64,000 nt of DNA from Pseudomonas paraglycinae (GTDB lineage: Bacteria; Pseudomonadota; Gammaproteobacteria; Pseudomonadales; Pseudomonadaceae), in contig NZ_BQHR01000011.1 in NCBI RefSeq assembly GCF_021601625.1, positions 1-64,000 of the forward strand. Direction: 5' to 3'. Below the pieces are notes generated by a model. It was not told the DNA's origin. It did not search any database and saw only the letters and a program-made list of their open reading frames with translations. Shown here piece after piece: positions 54,976 through 64,000 of the stretch (positions are counted from its first letter, which is position 1; each line of letters opens with the position of its first letter). The position numbers were made by a program, and so were the translations under genes.

Positions 54976-55923
54976 CTATAAAATCCGCTTTTTTCCGGCC
55001 GGTGCAAGGGGTTTGTTGCACAGCCAGATGCCCGCCAGAATCAGCACGCCGCCCAGGCACATGGCCAGCGTCAGCTGTTCACCCAGCAGGATTGCACCGG
55101 CCAGCACGGCGGTCAGCGGGTTGAGCGCAATGAACACGCCGGAGCGTGTGGCGCCGATTTTACGGATGCCATCGTAGTAACCGATGTAGGCCAGCGCCGA
55201 ACCGAGTACGCCCAGATAGGCCAAGCTCAGCCATTGGCGTGTGCCAAGCGCGGCCAGCGCTGCAACGTCCACTTCGCCCCGGCTCAGGGCCAGCGCCCAC
55301 AACATCAGGGTGCCCAGCAGAATCGAAAAGGTCACGGTCTGCACCGGACCGATGCTCTGGTTCAGGCCGCGAGAGAACAGCGAATAGACGCCCCAGCTCA
55401 AAACGCAGCCGAGGATCAGCAGATCGCCAATCCACGCGTCCGGCGTTTCGCTCAACAGCTGCGGGTTGCGACTGACGATCACCACACCCGCCCCGCCGAT
55501 GCAGATTGCGATGCCCATAACCTTGAGCCGGTTCAGCCGCTCCTTGAACAGCAGCCATGACGCCAGACCAATGACTGCCGGGTTCAGCGCCACGATCAAC
55601 GAGGCCCGGGAAGCGTTGATGTATTGCAACCCGTAAAAGAAGCACAGGTTGTAGAAGAAAATCCCGAAGAACCCCAGCAACGTCAGTTGCAGCCATTGCC
55701 GGGGCGTGGGCCGCGCCAACGCAATCCGCGTCAGCCGCAGAAACCCGAGCAACGCTACGCTGGCCAGCAGAAACCGCAGGCTGGCAGCAAACACCGGGCT
55801 CAGGCTGCCGGCCAAAAAACGCCCGGCCACCCACGTTCCGCCCCAGATCATGGTGACCAAGGCCAGGTTCAAATAGACGGGCATGTCCGAGGCGACCGGA
55901 CGAACAGGTTCATGACAACTCAT
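54976..55923 (-). CDS. DMT-superfamily (EamA) transporter
   Basis: A 315-residue membrane protein of two tandem EamA domains, ten helices: MIWGGTWVAGRFLAG opens the first repeat and CVLSWGVYSLFSRGLNQSIG the second. It exports an unknown metabolite. It is divergent from a LysR gene across 76 bases, a standard regulator/exporter pair. GGAG lies close to the ATG at 55923; a second start at 55884 (MPVYLNLA) is possible. Confidence 0.87.
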   Translation of the reverse strand: MSCHEPVRPVASDMPVYLNLALVTMIWGGTWVAGRFLAGSLSPVFAASLRFLLASVALLGFLRLTRIALARPTPRQWLQLTLLGFFGIFFYNLCFFYGLQYINASRASLIVALNPAVIGLASWLLFKERLNRLKVMGIAICIGGAGVVIVSRNPQLLSETPDAWIGDLLILGCVLSWGVYSLFSRGLNQSIGPVQTVTFSILLGTLMLWALALSRGEVDVAALAALGTRQWLSLAYLGVLGSALAYIGYYDGIRKIGATRSGVFIALNPLTAVLAGAILLGEQLTLAMCLGGVLILAGIWLCNKPLAPAGKKRIL

Positions 55924-55985
55924 AACGCTCCAACGACGAGACTGACGGATGACGTATCATTCGATTGATTCCTCATCATCGTAAA

Positions 55986-56001
55986 ATGAGTCTTTACTCA
56001 T
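55986..56001. promoter_or_regulatory. Inverted repeat over the LysR start
   Basis: ATGAGT-CTTT-ACTCAT, a perfect 6-base inverted repeat that includes the first bases of the LysR start codon (56000). It could be an autoregulatory site for the divergent pair. Confidence 0.35.
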
Positions 56002-56872
56002 GACCCTGACCCAACTCGAAATCTTCTCGCTGGTGGCCGAACTGCACGGCTTCACCCTCGCCGCCCATCGTCTGGGAATTTCCCAGTCAGCGGTGTCTCA
56101 TGCATTGAAGTCGCTGGAACAGGAACTGGGCGTCGAGCTGCTGCGCCGGCATCAATCGCAAGTGGAACTGAGCGACATCGGCGAACAACTGCTGTTGCGG
56201 GCACGGGCGATGCTTGGGCTGGCGAACACCTTGCGTCAGGAGGCGGCGGATGCGCGCGGCATGAAACGCGGCACGCTGCGCATCGGCTCGTTCGGGCCGA
56301 CGTCTTCGATCAAATTGTTGCCGCGGATTCTTCAGCAGTATCGCGAGGCGCATCCGGGGATCGAAGTGCACATCGATGAAGGCCCGGATCGGCAGGTCAT
56401 TCAGTGGTTGGAGGAGCGGCGGATCGATATCGGTTTTGTGGTGCTGCCCGAGGAGCGCTTCGACACGTTCACCTTGATTGAAGATCAGATGGTCGCCCTT
56501 CTTCCGCTCGGTCACCCGCTGGCGGCGCACGACTCAGTGAGTCTTAAAGACCTGTGCAACGATCCGTTTGTGCTGACCGAGGCGGGTTCGTCGGAACTGG
56601 TTTCGCGCCTGTTCAACGCCGCGCGGTTGAGCCCCAACATCCGCTATCGCTGTTCGCAGCTGCTCAGCACGCTCGACACCGTGGGCCGGGGCGATGCGAT
56701 GACTGTGGTGGCCGAAGGTTCGTTGCCTTTCGATCCGGAACCGCGATACATCAAGCGACCGCTGTCCCCCGTAGTCACCCGGCAGGTCGGCCTGGCGGTG
56801 CTGGATCAGCGCCAGGCATCGCCTGCCACGCTGGCATTCATTCAGCTGGCAACCCGGCTGGATTATCGTTGA
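56000..56872 (+). CDS. LysR-family regulator of the divergent exporter
   Basis: A 290-residue LysR protein. The HTH spans about residues 1-60 (MTLTQLEIFSLVAELHGFTL, LGISQSAVSHALKSLEQELG). The C-terminal effector domain contains the usual RIGSFGPTSSIKLLPRIL and LALLPLGHPLA-like segments. Divergence from the EamA exporter gene makes that its likely target. The inducer is unknown. Confidence 0.91.
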   Translation: MTLTQLEIFSLVAELHGFTLAAHRLGISQSAVSHALKSLEQELGVELLRRHQSQVELSDIGEQLLLRARAMLGLANTLRQEAADARGMKRGTLRIGSFGPTSSIKLLPRILQQYREAHPGIEVHIDEGPDRQVIQWLEERRIDIGFVVLPEERFDTFTLIEDQMVALLPLGHPLAAHDSVSLKDLCNDPFVLTEAGSSELVSRLFNAARLSPNIRYRCSQLLSTLDTVGRGDAMTVVAEGSLPFDPEPRYIKRPLSPVVTRQVGLAVLDQRQASPATLAFIQLATRLDYR

Positions 56873-56978
56873 GCGGCGCAGGTGTCATTGGCCATCTATC
56901 ATGGGCTCAGACCTCGGGCTTTGCGCGCACGCTTCGCCTGCCATCAAGAGCCCCACTCCACCGCGACAGGATGCGCCC

Positions 56979-58514
56979 ATGCCACTGACCGTCAGGCCCC
57001 GCCGCAAGCGCAGCACCCGGATTATCGTGACATTGCTGTGCGGCTTGCTGCCGATCGTACTCGGCAGCGTGATTCTTTATATGCAGGCCGGACGCGCCCT
57101 TCAGCAGAGTTCGCAACACACCGCCGATGAAGCCCTGCGGCAGTTCGAACTGATGCTCGACAACACTGCCCAGGCCGCCCGGGAGTTGCTGCCGCTGGCC
57201 GGCCAGACCTGCGAGACCGTCAAACTGGCGTTGCGCGAACAAGTCACTCGCCGTCCGTTTGTGCGCTCGACCAATCTGGTGTGGGACGACAACCTCTATT
57301 GCAGTTCGCTGTTCGGCGACTTCAAGGAAGTCGTGAATCCCGGCGACTACGCCCAAGGCAAGTTGTGGCTCATGAACGGCAACCCGGTGACGCCAAACAC
57401 CGCGCTGCTGGTGTATCGCCTGAGCGAGGGTCGCGGCGGCGCACTGACCACGCTGGACGGCTATCACCTGAGCAACATCCTGCGCCTGATCGGCCGGCAC
57501 ACGTTGTTGTTGCTGCAAGTCGGCAACAACTGGCTCTCCGCCGACGGCAAAGTGCATCAGGGCGCCCTGCCCGCGTTGCCCGTGGCGCAAAGTACCTTGC
57601 ACTCATCACACTATGCATTCTCGGTGACAGCGGCTTTTCCGGAAGGCGAAACCTGGCGCTACATGAAAGACGAGTATCCGCCGCTGTTCAGTCTGCTGAT
57701 GTTCTTCGGCGCCGTATCAGGAGCGATCGGCTACATCGTTCAGAAGCGCTCCACCTCGCCCAGCCATGAAATGCTTCGGGCATTGGAAGCAGGTGAATTC
57801 ATTCCCTATTTTCAACCGGTGGTGCACGGCGACAGCAAACGCTGGTCGGGCGCGGAAGTGCTGATGCGCTGGAAACATCCCAAGGAGGGGCTGGTGCGTC
57901 CGGACCTGTTCATTCCCTTTGCCGAACACTCAGGGTTGATCGTGCCGATGACCCGCGCCTTGATGCAACAAACGGCTGTTGTGCTGGGGCCGCTGTCATC
58001 GACCTTTACCGCGCCCTTCCACATCGGCATCAACATCACCGCCAGCCACTGCCACGATCTGGAGCTGGTTGAAGATTGCCGTGAATTTTTGTCAGCGTTC
58101 CAGCCTGGCAGCATCAGCCTGGTACTGGAGCTGACCGAACGCGAGCTGATCGAGCCGTCCGACATCACCCATCAACTGTTCGCGCAACTGCGCGCAATGG
58201 GCGTGAAGATCGCGATTGACGACTTTGGCACCGGTCATTCAAGCCTCGGCTATTTGAGGACCTTCAATGTCGACTTCCTCAAGATCGATCAGACATTCGT
58301 GGCCATGATCGATAAAGATGCCCTGTCGCGGCACATTCTGGACACCATCATCGAGCTTTCTACCAAACTGGATCTGGGCATCGTGGCCGAAGGTGTGGAG
58401 ACGCAAGCCCAGTGTGATTATCTGGCCGCTCACCATGTCAACTTTCTGCAAGGTTACCTTTTCGGCAAACCGATGCCGGCTGCAGACTTCATCGAAGCAT
58501 TAACTCATCATTAA
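56979..58514 (+). CDS. c-di-GMP phosphodiesterase, CSS-motif/EAL
   Basis: A 511-residue inner-membrane enzyme. Two transmembrane helices (about residues 14-36 and 233-253) enclose a periplasmic CSS-motif sensor domain with the conserved Cys-Ser-Ser (LYCSSLFG). A C-terminal EAL domain of about 240 residues follows. The motif itself reads EVL (GAEVLMRW), but the other active-site residues are kept: NITAS, ELTERELIE, IDDFGTGHSS, LKIDQTFV and VAEGVET. Such proteins lower c-di-GMP, with activity set by the periplasmic thiol state. The start MPLTVRPRRK is chosen for its proximity to the first helix. Confidence 0.88.
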   Translation: MPLTVRPRRKRSTRIIVTLLCGLLPIVLGSVILYMQAGRALQQSSQHTADEALRQFELMLDNTAQAARELLPLAGQTCETVKLALREQVTRRPFVRSTNLVWDDNLYCSSLFGDFKEVVNPGDYAQGKLWLMNGNPVTPNTALLVYRLSEGRGGALTTLDGYHLSNILRLIGRHTLLLLQVGNNWLSADGKVHQGALPALPVAQSTLHSSHYAFSVTAAFPEGETWRYMKDEYPPLFSLLMFFGAVSGAIGYIVQKRSTSPSHEMLRALEAGEFIPYFQPVVHGDSKRWSGAEVLMRWKHPKEGLVRPDLFIPFAEHSGLIVPMTRALMQQTAVVLGPLSSTFTAPFHIGINITASHCHDLELVEDCREFLSAFQPGSISLVLELTERELIEPSDITHQLFAQLRAMGVKIAIDDFGTGHSSLGYLRTFNVDFLKIDQTFVAMIDKDALSRHILDTIIELSTKLDLGIVAEGVETQAQCDYLAAHHVNFLQGYLFGKPMPAADFIEALTHH

Positions 58515-58748
58515 CTTGGCGGGATAAATCCAGACTCGCCGACAGCGCGCACCAAATTGATACAAAACAGCGTTGTTGTTACATGAAGAAAAAGTCAGGA
58601 TTTACTCTTGTCGCATTAACTACTACAATTTTTCTTACCTGTTGCAAGATGGGCAGGTGAGCCATTATCACCGAGTCGCTTCAAGGCTCTTGGCTTATAG
58701 CTTTGTTTGCGGTTGGTATCAGCCAAACACACTATTGGAGTAAAGATA

Positions 58749-59114
58749 TTGTCCAGACTCGCTGAATTTCGTGCAGCTGAAAAGGCCCTTCAGGAACAGC
58801 TCAAGCAGCTGGAATCGCTGAAGAACGATGCCGGGCTCAAGAAAGAAATCGAATTCGAAGAAAAGCTCCAGGGGCTGATGAAAACCTACGGCAAAGGCCT
58901 GAAAGACATCATCGCCATTCTCGATCCGAACCCGGCGAAATCCGGTCTGCAATCGACCGCCGCACCTAAAACCCGCCGCGCTCGCGTGGTCAAGGTCTAT
59001 CAGAACCCGCACACCGGCGAGCTGATCGAGACCAAGGGTGGCAACCATCGCGGCCTGAAGGCCTGGAAGGAACAATACGGTGCAGCTACCGTTGATTCCT
59101 GGTTGCGCGGTTAA
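58749..59114 (+). CDS. MvaT/MvaU-family H-NS-like silencer
   Basis: A 121-residue xenogeneic silencer. The N-terminal coiled-coil (SRLAEFRAAEKALQEQLKQL) mediates oligomers, and the C-terminal DNA-binding part is NPHTGELIETKGGNHRGLKA. The start is TTG at 58749, with GGAG 8 bases upstream; an ATG-start extension is not family-like. The SRLAEFR start points to the MvaU/MvaV-like branch rather than MvaT. It preferentially represses AT-rich acquired DNA, so the AT-richer 28-37 kb block is a plausible target. Confidence 0.88.
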   Translation: MSRLAEFRAAEKALQEQLKQLESLKNDAGLKKEIEFEEKLQGLMKTYGKGLKDIIAILDPNPAKSGLQSTAAPKTRRARVVKVYQNPHTGELIETKGGNHRGLKAWKEQYGAATVDSWLRG

Positions 59115-59129
59115 TCCCTCGCAAACATG

Positions 59130-59158
59130 AAAGCCCTGCATATGCAGGGCTTTTTTTT
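59130..59158 (+). terminator. Rho-independent terminator
   Basis: GCCCTGCA-TA-TGCAGGGC stem followed by eight T residues, ending the MvaT-family gene. Confidence 0.93.
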
Positions 59159-59320
59159 GGACAATATTTAACAAATACAACGATTTTTCTGGCGGGAAAG
59201 TTGAGTCTCAAACCGCTCTCGCACTGAAACTATGCTTCCGAATGTTGCCCCGTTAGCCGGAGTTAACTTTATGTTTAATCAGTTCCGGTATCTAACACCA
59301 GACCGGCCACGAACAGACGA

Positions 59321-59839
59321 CTAGAATTTCAAGCTGTTTCGCGCAGCGACTATGTCGTCGCCGCTCGCCTTATAAACCTCTGCCTGCCCTGCATACGAAA
59401 GTACGTAAGCCTTATCCGCTTCGACCGCTGCAACCAATGTTTGCGACAACACGTGGCGGCCGTTTTCAGTCACCGTACAAGTGGTTTCAAGCGCGGTCAG
59501 CGAGCCCAGCGTACTCGCGTGAACCTTGTTGCAGACACTCTGATAACCGCTCTGGAAAAAGTCTTTCTGAACCGACTTGCGCATCTCCAGCAACACGCCC
59601 TGCAAGTTGACCTGATGGCCGCTTTCCACGTGGGTCATCGTCAACTCCATCACCATCACCTGATTGCCATCGGCGTCAGTCTTTACCGCGCGCTGACGGG
59701 AGACTTCAGGGGAGGTTTCGGGCAGCGCCTCGACTTCCCAGCCAGCCGGCCAGGTGATGCTCGGCGCCTCGGCAAAGGCAGGCAGAGCAAGCAGGGAAAA
59801 ACCCAGGAAAACGAACAGCGATTTGAACGGTCGGATCAT
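59321..59839 (-). CDS. Exported DUF4946-like protein
   Basis: A 172-residue protein from the ATG at 59839 (a GTG four codons upstream also exists). A Sec signal (SLFVFLGFSLLALPAFAEA, cleavage near residue 24) is followed by a mature domain with two cysteines (VCNKVH; TTCTVT) and ends in VAARNSLKF. It resembles the periplasmic Pseudomonas family annotated DUF4946. The function is unknown. It is transcribed opposite to its neighbours. Confidence 0.75.
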   Translation of the reverse strand: MIRPFKSLFVFLGFSLLALPAFAEAPSITWPAGWEVEALPETSPEVSRQRAVKTDADGNQVMVMELTMTHVESGHQVNLQGVLLEMRKSVQKDFFQSGYQSVCNKVHASTLGSLTALETTCTVTENGRHVLSQTLVAAVEADKAYVLSYAGQAEVYKASGDDIVAARNSLKF

Positions 59840-59981
59840 TACCAGAGGCACTCGCGGATTGAGCTGTAAAGTCTGAGGCCCGCCCGCTCACAGGGCAAGC
59901 CCGCGCTTTCGGTTTGGCGATGCTGCCAGGCATGCGTATCATTGCGCCCATTCACTCGCCCCAATTTGTTACGGAGGGCCC

Positions 59982-60503
59982 ATGAGCCTGCAAGAACTGA
60001 ACACCTTCCCTGGCGTCACCGCCACCCCGGACAGCGCAACCCGCAACTTCGTGTTCAACCACACCATGCTGCGCGTCAAAGACATCACCAAGTCGCTGGA
60101 CTTCTACACCCGTGTATTGGGTTTCTCGCTGGTAGAGAAGCGTGATTTTCCGGAAGCTGAATTCAGCCTGTACTTCCTCGCTTTGGTCGACAAATCGCAG
60201 ATCCCGGCCGACGCCGCTGCTCGCACCGAGTGGATGAAGTCGATTCCCGGCATCCTGGAACTGACCCACAACCACGGCACCGAAAACGACGCGGACTTTG
60301 CCTACCACAACGGCAACAATGACCCGCGTGGCTTCGGCCACATCTGCATCTCGGTACCGGACATCGTCGCTGCCTGCGCACGCTTTGAAGAACTGGGCTG
60401 CGACTTCCAGAAGCGCCTGACCGATGGCCGCATGAAGAGTCTGGCGTTCATCAAGGATCCGGATGGCTACTGGGTCGAGATCATCCAGCCGGCACCGCTG
60501 TAG
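59982..60503 (+). CDS. gloA: Lactoylglutathione lyase (glyoxalase I)
   Basis: A 173-residue long-form glyoxalase I, which isomerises the methylglyoxal-glutathione hemithioacetal to S-lactoylglutathione. Metal ligands are His in [10 protein letters not shown], Glu in ILELTHNHG, His in [11 protein letters not shown] and Glu in YWVEIIQP. The length and the inserted segment [15 protein letters not shown] mark the zinc-type (eukaryote-like) branch. GGAGGGCCC precedes the ATG. A terminator follows. Confidence 0.94.
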   Translation: MSLQELNTFPGVTATPDSATRNFVFNHTMLRVKDITKSLDFYTRVLGFSLVEKRDFPEAEFSLYFLALVDKSQIPADAAARTEWMKSIPGILELTHNHGTENDADFAYHNGNNDPRGFGHICISVPDIVAACARFEELGCDFQKRLTDGRMKSLAFIKDPDGYWVEIIQPAPL

Positions 60504-60535
60504 AGCTGAACCTGGCTAGAAAGCACCCCCCGCAA

Positions 60536-60572
60536 AGAAAAACCCCCATCATCACTGATGGGGGTTTTCTTT
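60536..60572. terminator. Bidirectional rho-independent terminator
   Basis: AAAACCCCCATCA / TGATGGGGGTTTT with a 4-base loop and T/A tracts on both sides, between gloA and ahpF. Confidence 0.92.
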
Positions 60573-60586
60573 TTCAGGCCCGGGAT

Positions 60587-62149
60587 TTACGCCGGAGCCG
60601 AAGTGCGGATCAGGTGATCGAAAGCGCTGAGAGAAGCCTTGGCGCCCTCGCCCACTGCAATCACGATCTGCTTGTACGGCACGGTGGTCACGTCACCGGC
60701 AGCGAAGATGCCGGGTATCGAGGTTTCACCGCGGTTGTCGACGATGATCTCGCCGCGCGGCGACAGCTCGATGGTGCCTTTGAGCCAATCAGTGTTAGGC
60801 AGCAGACCGATCTGCACGAAGATCCCTTCCAGCTCGACCGTGTGCAGCTCGTCAGTATTGCGATCCTTGTAGCGCAGGCCGTTGACCTTCTGGCCGTCGC
60901 CGGTGACTTCAGTGGTCAACGCACTGGTGATCACGGTGACGTTCGGCAGGCTGTGCAGCTTGCGTTGCAATACGGCGTCGGCGCGCAGCTGAACGTCGAA
61001 CTCCAGCAGGGTCACGTGGGAGACGATACCCGCCAGGTCGATGGCCGCTTCGACGCCGGAGTTACCGCCGCCAATCACCGCCACACGCTTGCCTTTGAAC
61101 AGCGGGCCGTCGCAGTGCGGGCAGTACGCCACGCCTTTGTTGCGGTACTCCTGCTCGCCCGGCACGTTCATTTCACGCCACCGTGCACCGGTCGCCAGAA
61201 TCACGCTCTTGGCCTTGAGGGTCGCGCCGCTGGCAAAGCGGACTTCATGCAGCTCGCCATTCTTGCCGGGGATCAGCTTGTCGGCGCGTTGCAGGTTCAT
61301 GATGTCGACGTCGTACTGCTTGACGTGTTCTTCCAGCGCGGTCGCCAGTTTCGGGCCTTCGGTTTCCTGCACGGAAATGAAGTTCTCGATGGCCATGGTG
61401 TCCAGCACCTGACCGCCGAAGCGCTCGGCTGCAACACCGGTGCGAATGCCTTTACGTGCGGCGTAGATCGCCGCGGAAGCACCCGCCGGGCCACCGCCGA
61501 CTACCAGCACATCAAAAGACTCTTTGGCGCTGATTTTCTCGGCCTGACGCTCGATGGCGCCGGTGTCGAGTTTGGCGAGGATTTCTTCCAGGCCCATGCG
61601 GCCCTGGCCGAAGTTTTCGCCGTTGAGGTAGATGCTCGGCACGGCCATGATCTTGCGATCATTGACTTCGTCCTGGAACAGCGCGCCGTCGATGGCGACG
61701 TGGCGGATGTTCGGGTTCAGCACGGCCATCAGGTTCAGCGCCTGAACGACGTCCGGGCAGTTCTGGCAGGACAGCGAGAAGTAAGTCTCGAAGTTGAAGT
61801 CGCCCTTGAGCGAGCGGATCTGTTCGATCACTTCGACACTGGCCTTCGAAGGGTGGCCGCCGACTTGCAGCAGGGCCAGCACCAACGAAGTGAATTCATG
61901 GCCCATCGGGATACCGGCGAAACGCAGGCTGATATCGGCACCCGGGCGGTTGATCGAGAACGACGGCTTGCGTGCATCGTCGCCGCTGTCGATCAAGGTA
62001 ATTTGGTGCGAAAGACTGGCAACGTCTTTCAGCAGATCGAGCATTTCACGGGATTTCGCACCGTCGTCGAGTGAAGCAACGATCTCGATCGGCTGGGTGA
62101 CCCGTTCCAGGTACGATTTCAACTGGGCTTTAAGATTGGCGTCCAACAT
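60587..62149 (-). CDS. ahpF: Alkyl hydroperoxide reductase subunit F
   Basis: A 520-residue flavoprotein that transfers electrons from NADH to AhpC. The N-terminal tandem thioredoxin-fold domain has CxxC in LSCQNCPDV near residue 129; the FAD motif is [10 protein letters not shown] near 217, the central redox pair is YCPHCDGP near 343 and the NAD motif is [11 protein letters not shown]. It lies downstream of ahpC on the same strand, separated by a terminator hairpin that may reduce read-through. Confidence 0.95.
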   Translation of the reverse strand: MLDANLKAQLKSYLERVTQPIEIVASLDDGAKSREMLDLLKDVASLSHQITLIDSGDDARKPSFSINRPGADISLRFAGIPMGHEFTSLVLALLQVGGHPSKASVEVIEQIRSLKGDFNFETYFSLSCQNCPDVVQALNLMAVLNPNIRHVAIDGALFQDEVNDRKIMAVPSIYLNGENFGQGRMGLEEILAKLDTGAIERQAEKISAKESFDVLVVGGGPAGASAAIYAARKGIRTGVAAERFGGQVLDTMAIENFISVQETEGPKLATALEEHVKQYDVDIMNLQRADKLIPGKNGELHEVRFASGATLKAKSVILATGARWREMNVPGEQEYRNKGVAYCPHCDGPLFKGKRVAVIGGGNSGVEAAIDLAGIVSHVTLLEFDVQLRADAVLQRKLHSLPNVTVITSALTTEVTGDGQKVNGLRYKDRNTDELHTVELEGIFVQIGLLPNTDWLKGTIELSPRGEIIVDNRGETSIPGIFAAGDVTTVPYKQIVIAVGEGAKASLSAFDHLIRTSAPA

Positions 62150-62180
62150 ACGGGCGATCTCCTGACTTTATTTGAGGCGA

Positions 62181-62214
62181 AAAAAAGCCCGAGCGAATCT
62201 CGCCCGGGCTTTTC
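62181..62214 (-). terminator. Terminator between ahpC and ahpF
   Basis: On the minus strand AGCCCGGGCG pairs with CGCTCGGGCT (one mismatch), followed by a T-tract of seven. It would make ahpC mRNA more abundant than ahpF mRNA. Confidence 0.82.
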
Positions 62215-62279
62215 TATTGGGCGGTGCAGCTTACTTAAGTAGGTGCGGAATCCCGCCCTGCATTGCGTGTGTCACAGAC

Positions 62280-62843
62280 TTAGATCTTGCCGACCAGGTC
62301 CAGGGACGGAGCCAGAGTGGCCTCGCCTTCTTTCCACTTGGCCGGGCAAACTTCGCCTGGGTGAGCAGCGACGTACTGAGCAGCCTTGATTTTGCGCAGC
62401 AGCTCGGAAGCGTCACGGCCAACGCCGCCATCGTTCAGTTCAACGATTTTGATTTGGCCTTCAGGGTTGATCACGAAGGTGCCACGGTCAGCCAGACCAG
62501 CTTCTTCGATCAGCACGTCGAAGTTGCGGGAGATGACCTGAGTCGGGTCGCCGATCATGGTGTATTGGATTTTGCCGATGGCTGGCGAAGTGTTGTGCCA
62601 GGCAGCGTGGGCAAAGTGGGTGTCGGTCGAAACGCTGTAGATCTCTACGCCCAGTTTCTGGAAGGCGGCGTAGTTGTCAGCCAGGTCTTCGAGCTCGGTT
62701 GGGCAAACGAAAGTGAAGTCGGCCGGGTAGAAGAACACTACGGACCATTTGCCTTTCAGGTCAGCGTCCGAGACTTGTACGAAGTCGCCGTTTTTGAACG
62801 CGGTAGCTTTGAACGGTTTTACTTGGCTGTTGATGATAGGCAT
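62280..62843 (-). CDS. ahpC: Alkyl hydroperoxide reductase subunit C (peroxiredoxin)
   Basis: A 187-residue typical 2-Cys peroxiredoxin. The peroxidatic Cys is in TFVCPTEL near residue 47 and the resolving Cys in EVCPAKW near residue 166. The start MPIINSQ at 62843 is standard; a long upstream open frame is unrelated to the family. It reduces peroxides using AhpF, whose gene follows. The long leader holds possible OxyR sites. Confidence 0.97.
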   Translation of the reverse strand: MPIINSQVKPFKATAFKNGDFVQVSDADLKGKWSVVFFYPADFTFVCPTELEDLADNYAAFQKLGVEIYSVSTDTHFAHAAWHNTSPAIGKIQYTMIGDPTQVISRNFDVLIEEAGLADRGTFVINPEGQIKIVELNDGGVGRDASELLRKIKAAQYVAAHPGEVCPAKWKEGEATLAPSLDLVGKI

Positions 62844-62942
62844 TGATGACTCTCCGTCAGGGTTGTGAATTCGATGGGTGAATCCTACCCAGTCACTCGA
62901 CGGATGGCTCATTGGCAAACCTGATGCTGCTGATTTGTTTTC

Positions 62943-62979
62943 GCTATTAGCGGACTGTATTAATAGAAGAAAACGATAT
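62943..62979 (-). promoter_or_regulatory. Possible OxyR-binding region upstream of ahpC
   Basis: On the minus strand GATA-N7-CTTC-N7-ACAG-N7-ATAG has the 11-base period of OxyR tetranucleotide sites, about 100-136 bases before ahpC, but the match to ATAG/CTAT is poor. OxyR control of ahpC is established in pseudomonads. Confidence 0.3.
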
Positions 62980-63918
62980 CTACGGCGACAGCGGCTTATC
63001 CGTAATCCGGGCCATCCCGTGAAAGGGGCTCGCTTCAACATAGCGCATGGCGGACTTCATATCCTTCCAGCCCACGTAACTCATCAACGATTTGAGATCC
63101 CAGCCGCTTTGGTGGGCCCATGTTGCGAAGCCGCGTCGCAGGGAATGGCTGGTGTAGCGCTCGGCGGAGATCCCGGCGCGCTCTAGGGCCTGGCGCAGCA
63201 ACGGAATCACGCTGTTGGCGTGCAAGCCCTCCTCGCTCAGATTGCCCCAGCGGTCGACGGCGCGGAACACCGGGCCTCGTACCAGTGCTGCCTCCGTGAT
63301 CCATTCGATATAAGCCTGCACCGGGCATAGCTTGAGCAACGCCGGGGCCTGATAGGTCTGGCCGAGGTTTTCCCGATCACCCTTGCTGCGGGGCAGGTAC
63401 AGGGTGATGCCGCTGCCGGCGTGCGCCTGCACATGCTCGATCTGCACACGACACAATTCATCGCTGCGAAAGCCACGCCAGAAGCCCAGCAGGATCAATG
63501 CTCGATCACGGCAGGCCCGCAGCAGCAACGGTCGATCCTGTTTTTCCCGGGCGTCTTTCATCTCCTGCTCAAGCCAGGCGACGGTCTGCTCAAGATCCCG
63601 CAGTTGCAATGGCTCGGCCTGCTTCTCCTGGGCGGGATGCAGGGCGCGAATGCCCTTGAACACTTTGCGCACCACCGGCGACTTGGTGGGATCGGCGAAG
63701 CCCTGACTGTTGTGCCACTGCGCCAGCGCCGACAGACGCAACTTCAGCGTGTTGACCGACAACACGCCCGCATGCGCCACCAGATACCGCGCGATGCTGT
63801 CCGCTGTCGCGGGCAGGAACCCACCCCATACCGTTTCGAAATGCTCGACGGCCGCACGATAGCTGCGGCGGGTGTTGTCACGGGTGGCGGCTTGCAGGTA
63901 GCGATCGATATCGCTCAT
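62980..63918 (-). CDS. Tyrosine recombinase / site-specific integrase
   Basis: A 312-residue phage-integrase family recombinase. The SAM-like core-binding domain (about residues 1-100: [20 protein letters not shown]) precedes the catalytic domain. Arg-I is in [11 protein letters not shown], Lys in LPRSKGD, the HxxR box is HSLRRG, a Trp replaces the second His in YVGWKDMKS and the nucleophilic Tyr is in AMRYVE. All catalytic positions are filled. The start at 63918 is favoured; a start 20 codons upstream exists. No excisionase, attachment repeat or phage gene is next to it, so its substrate is unknown. Confidence 0.87.
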   Translation of the reverse strand: MSDIDRYLQAATRDNTRRSYRAAVEHFETVWGGFLPATADSIARYLVAHAGVLSVNTLKLRLSALAQWHNSQGFADPTKSPVVRKVFKGIRALHPAQEKQAEPLQLRDLEQTVAWLEQEMKDAREKQDRPLLLRACRDRALILLGFWRGFRSDELCRVQIEHVQAHAGSGITLYLPRSKGDRENLGQTYQAPALLKLCPVQAYIEWITEAALVRGPVFRAVDRWGNLSEEGLHANSVIPLLRQALERAGISAERYTSHSLRRGFATWAHQSGWDLKSLMSYVGWKDMKSAMRYVEASPFHGMARITDKPLSP

Positions 63919-64000
63919 GGGCTGATTTTCTCGTGGCGTACTGAGGGTTTGTGCGGAAACCGATTTTAGGGGTTTCACATGGGGTAATACCAGTATATCC

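Noticed and set aside
62844-63041. N-terminally extended ahpC start
   Set aside because: The extra 66 residues have no similarity to peroxiredoxins, and MPIINSQ is the usual start.

Overview
The window looks like chromosome from a Pseudomonas of the P. fluorescens group. The evidence is a high-GC backbone, REP-type repeats of the class known from fluorescent pseudomonads, a ptxS-kgu 2-ketogluconate operon with its palindromic operators, sfnG behind a sigma-54 promoter, an MvaT-family protein, and a four-gene EfeUOBM iron locus. This is inferred from gene content; no database search was possible.

Layout. 1-340: end of an IS481-like element next to a MITE-like repeat. 0.36-7.2 kb: a minus-strand acyl-CoA degradation operon (AraC regulator, acyl-CoA synthetase, SDR, thiolase, acyl-CoA dehydrogenase, enoyl-CoA hydratase) that could take a 2-methyl-branched acid to acetyl-CoA and propionyl-CoA. 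7.3-11.6 kb: efeU-efeO-efeB-efeM behind a Fur-box-like site. 11.6-21.7 kb: pssA, a TetR/NTF2-like pair, sfnG, a TSUP permease, nudC, a crotonase, a methyltransferase, a TPR protein, an ECF sigma/anti-sigma pair whose sigma lacks an ordinary start codon, and pncA. 21.8-28.3 kb: an OmpR-type two-component system divergent from an RND efflux pair.

28.3-36.7 kb is visibly more AT-rich and is the most unusual part. Three lux-box-like palindromes (CTGTCA-N4-TGACAG) precede small beta-rich proteins that look paralogous in their C-terminal halves and a two-gene operon of large cysteine-ended proteins; a classical autotransporter lies between them. No LuxR or LuxI is encoded in the window, so a regulator elsewhere would be needed.

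36.8-42.1 kb: ptxS and kguE-K-T-D with two identical PtxS operators. 42.2-49.2 kb: an AruH-like aminotransferase, a chemoreceptor, glycerate kinase, a CdaR-type regulator and an MFS carrier. 49.2-49.8 kb: a small DUF6124-type gene with a leader that can fold as a pseudoknot closed by a 10-bp helix sequestering the ribosome-binding site; this is the best candidate for an undescribed RNA regulator here.

50-64 kb: VOC protein, LysR regulators, aldo/keto reductase, RarD, hpd, DMT transporter, a CSS/EAL phosphodiesterase, an MvaT-family silencer, a DUF4946-like protein, gloA, ahpF, ahpC and a stand-alone tyrosine recombinase. Five copies of one inverted-repeat family, one REP pair and two MITE-like elements are scattered between genes. 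No tRNA, rRNA or CRISPR array was seen.
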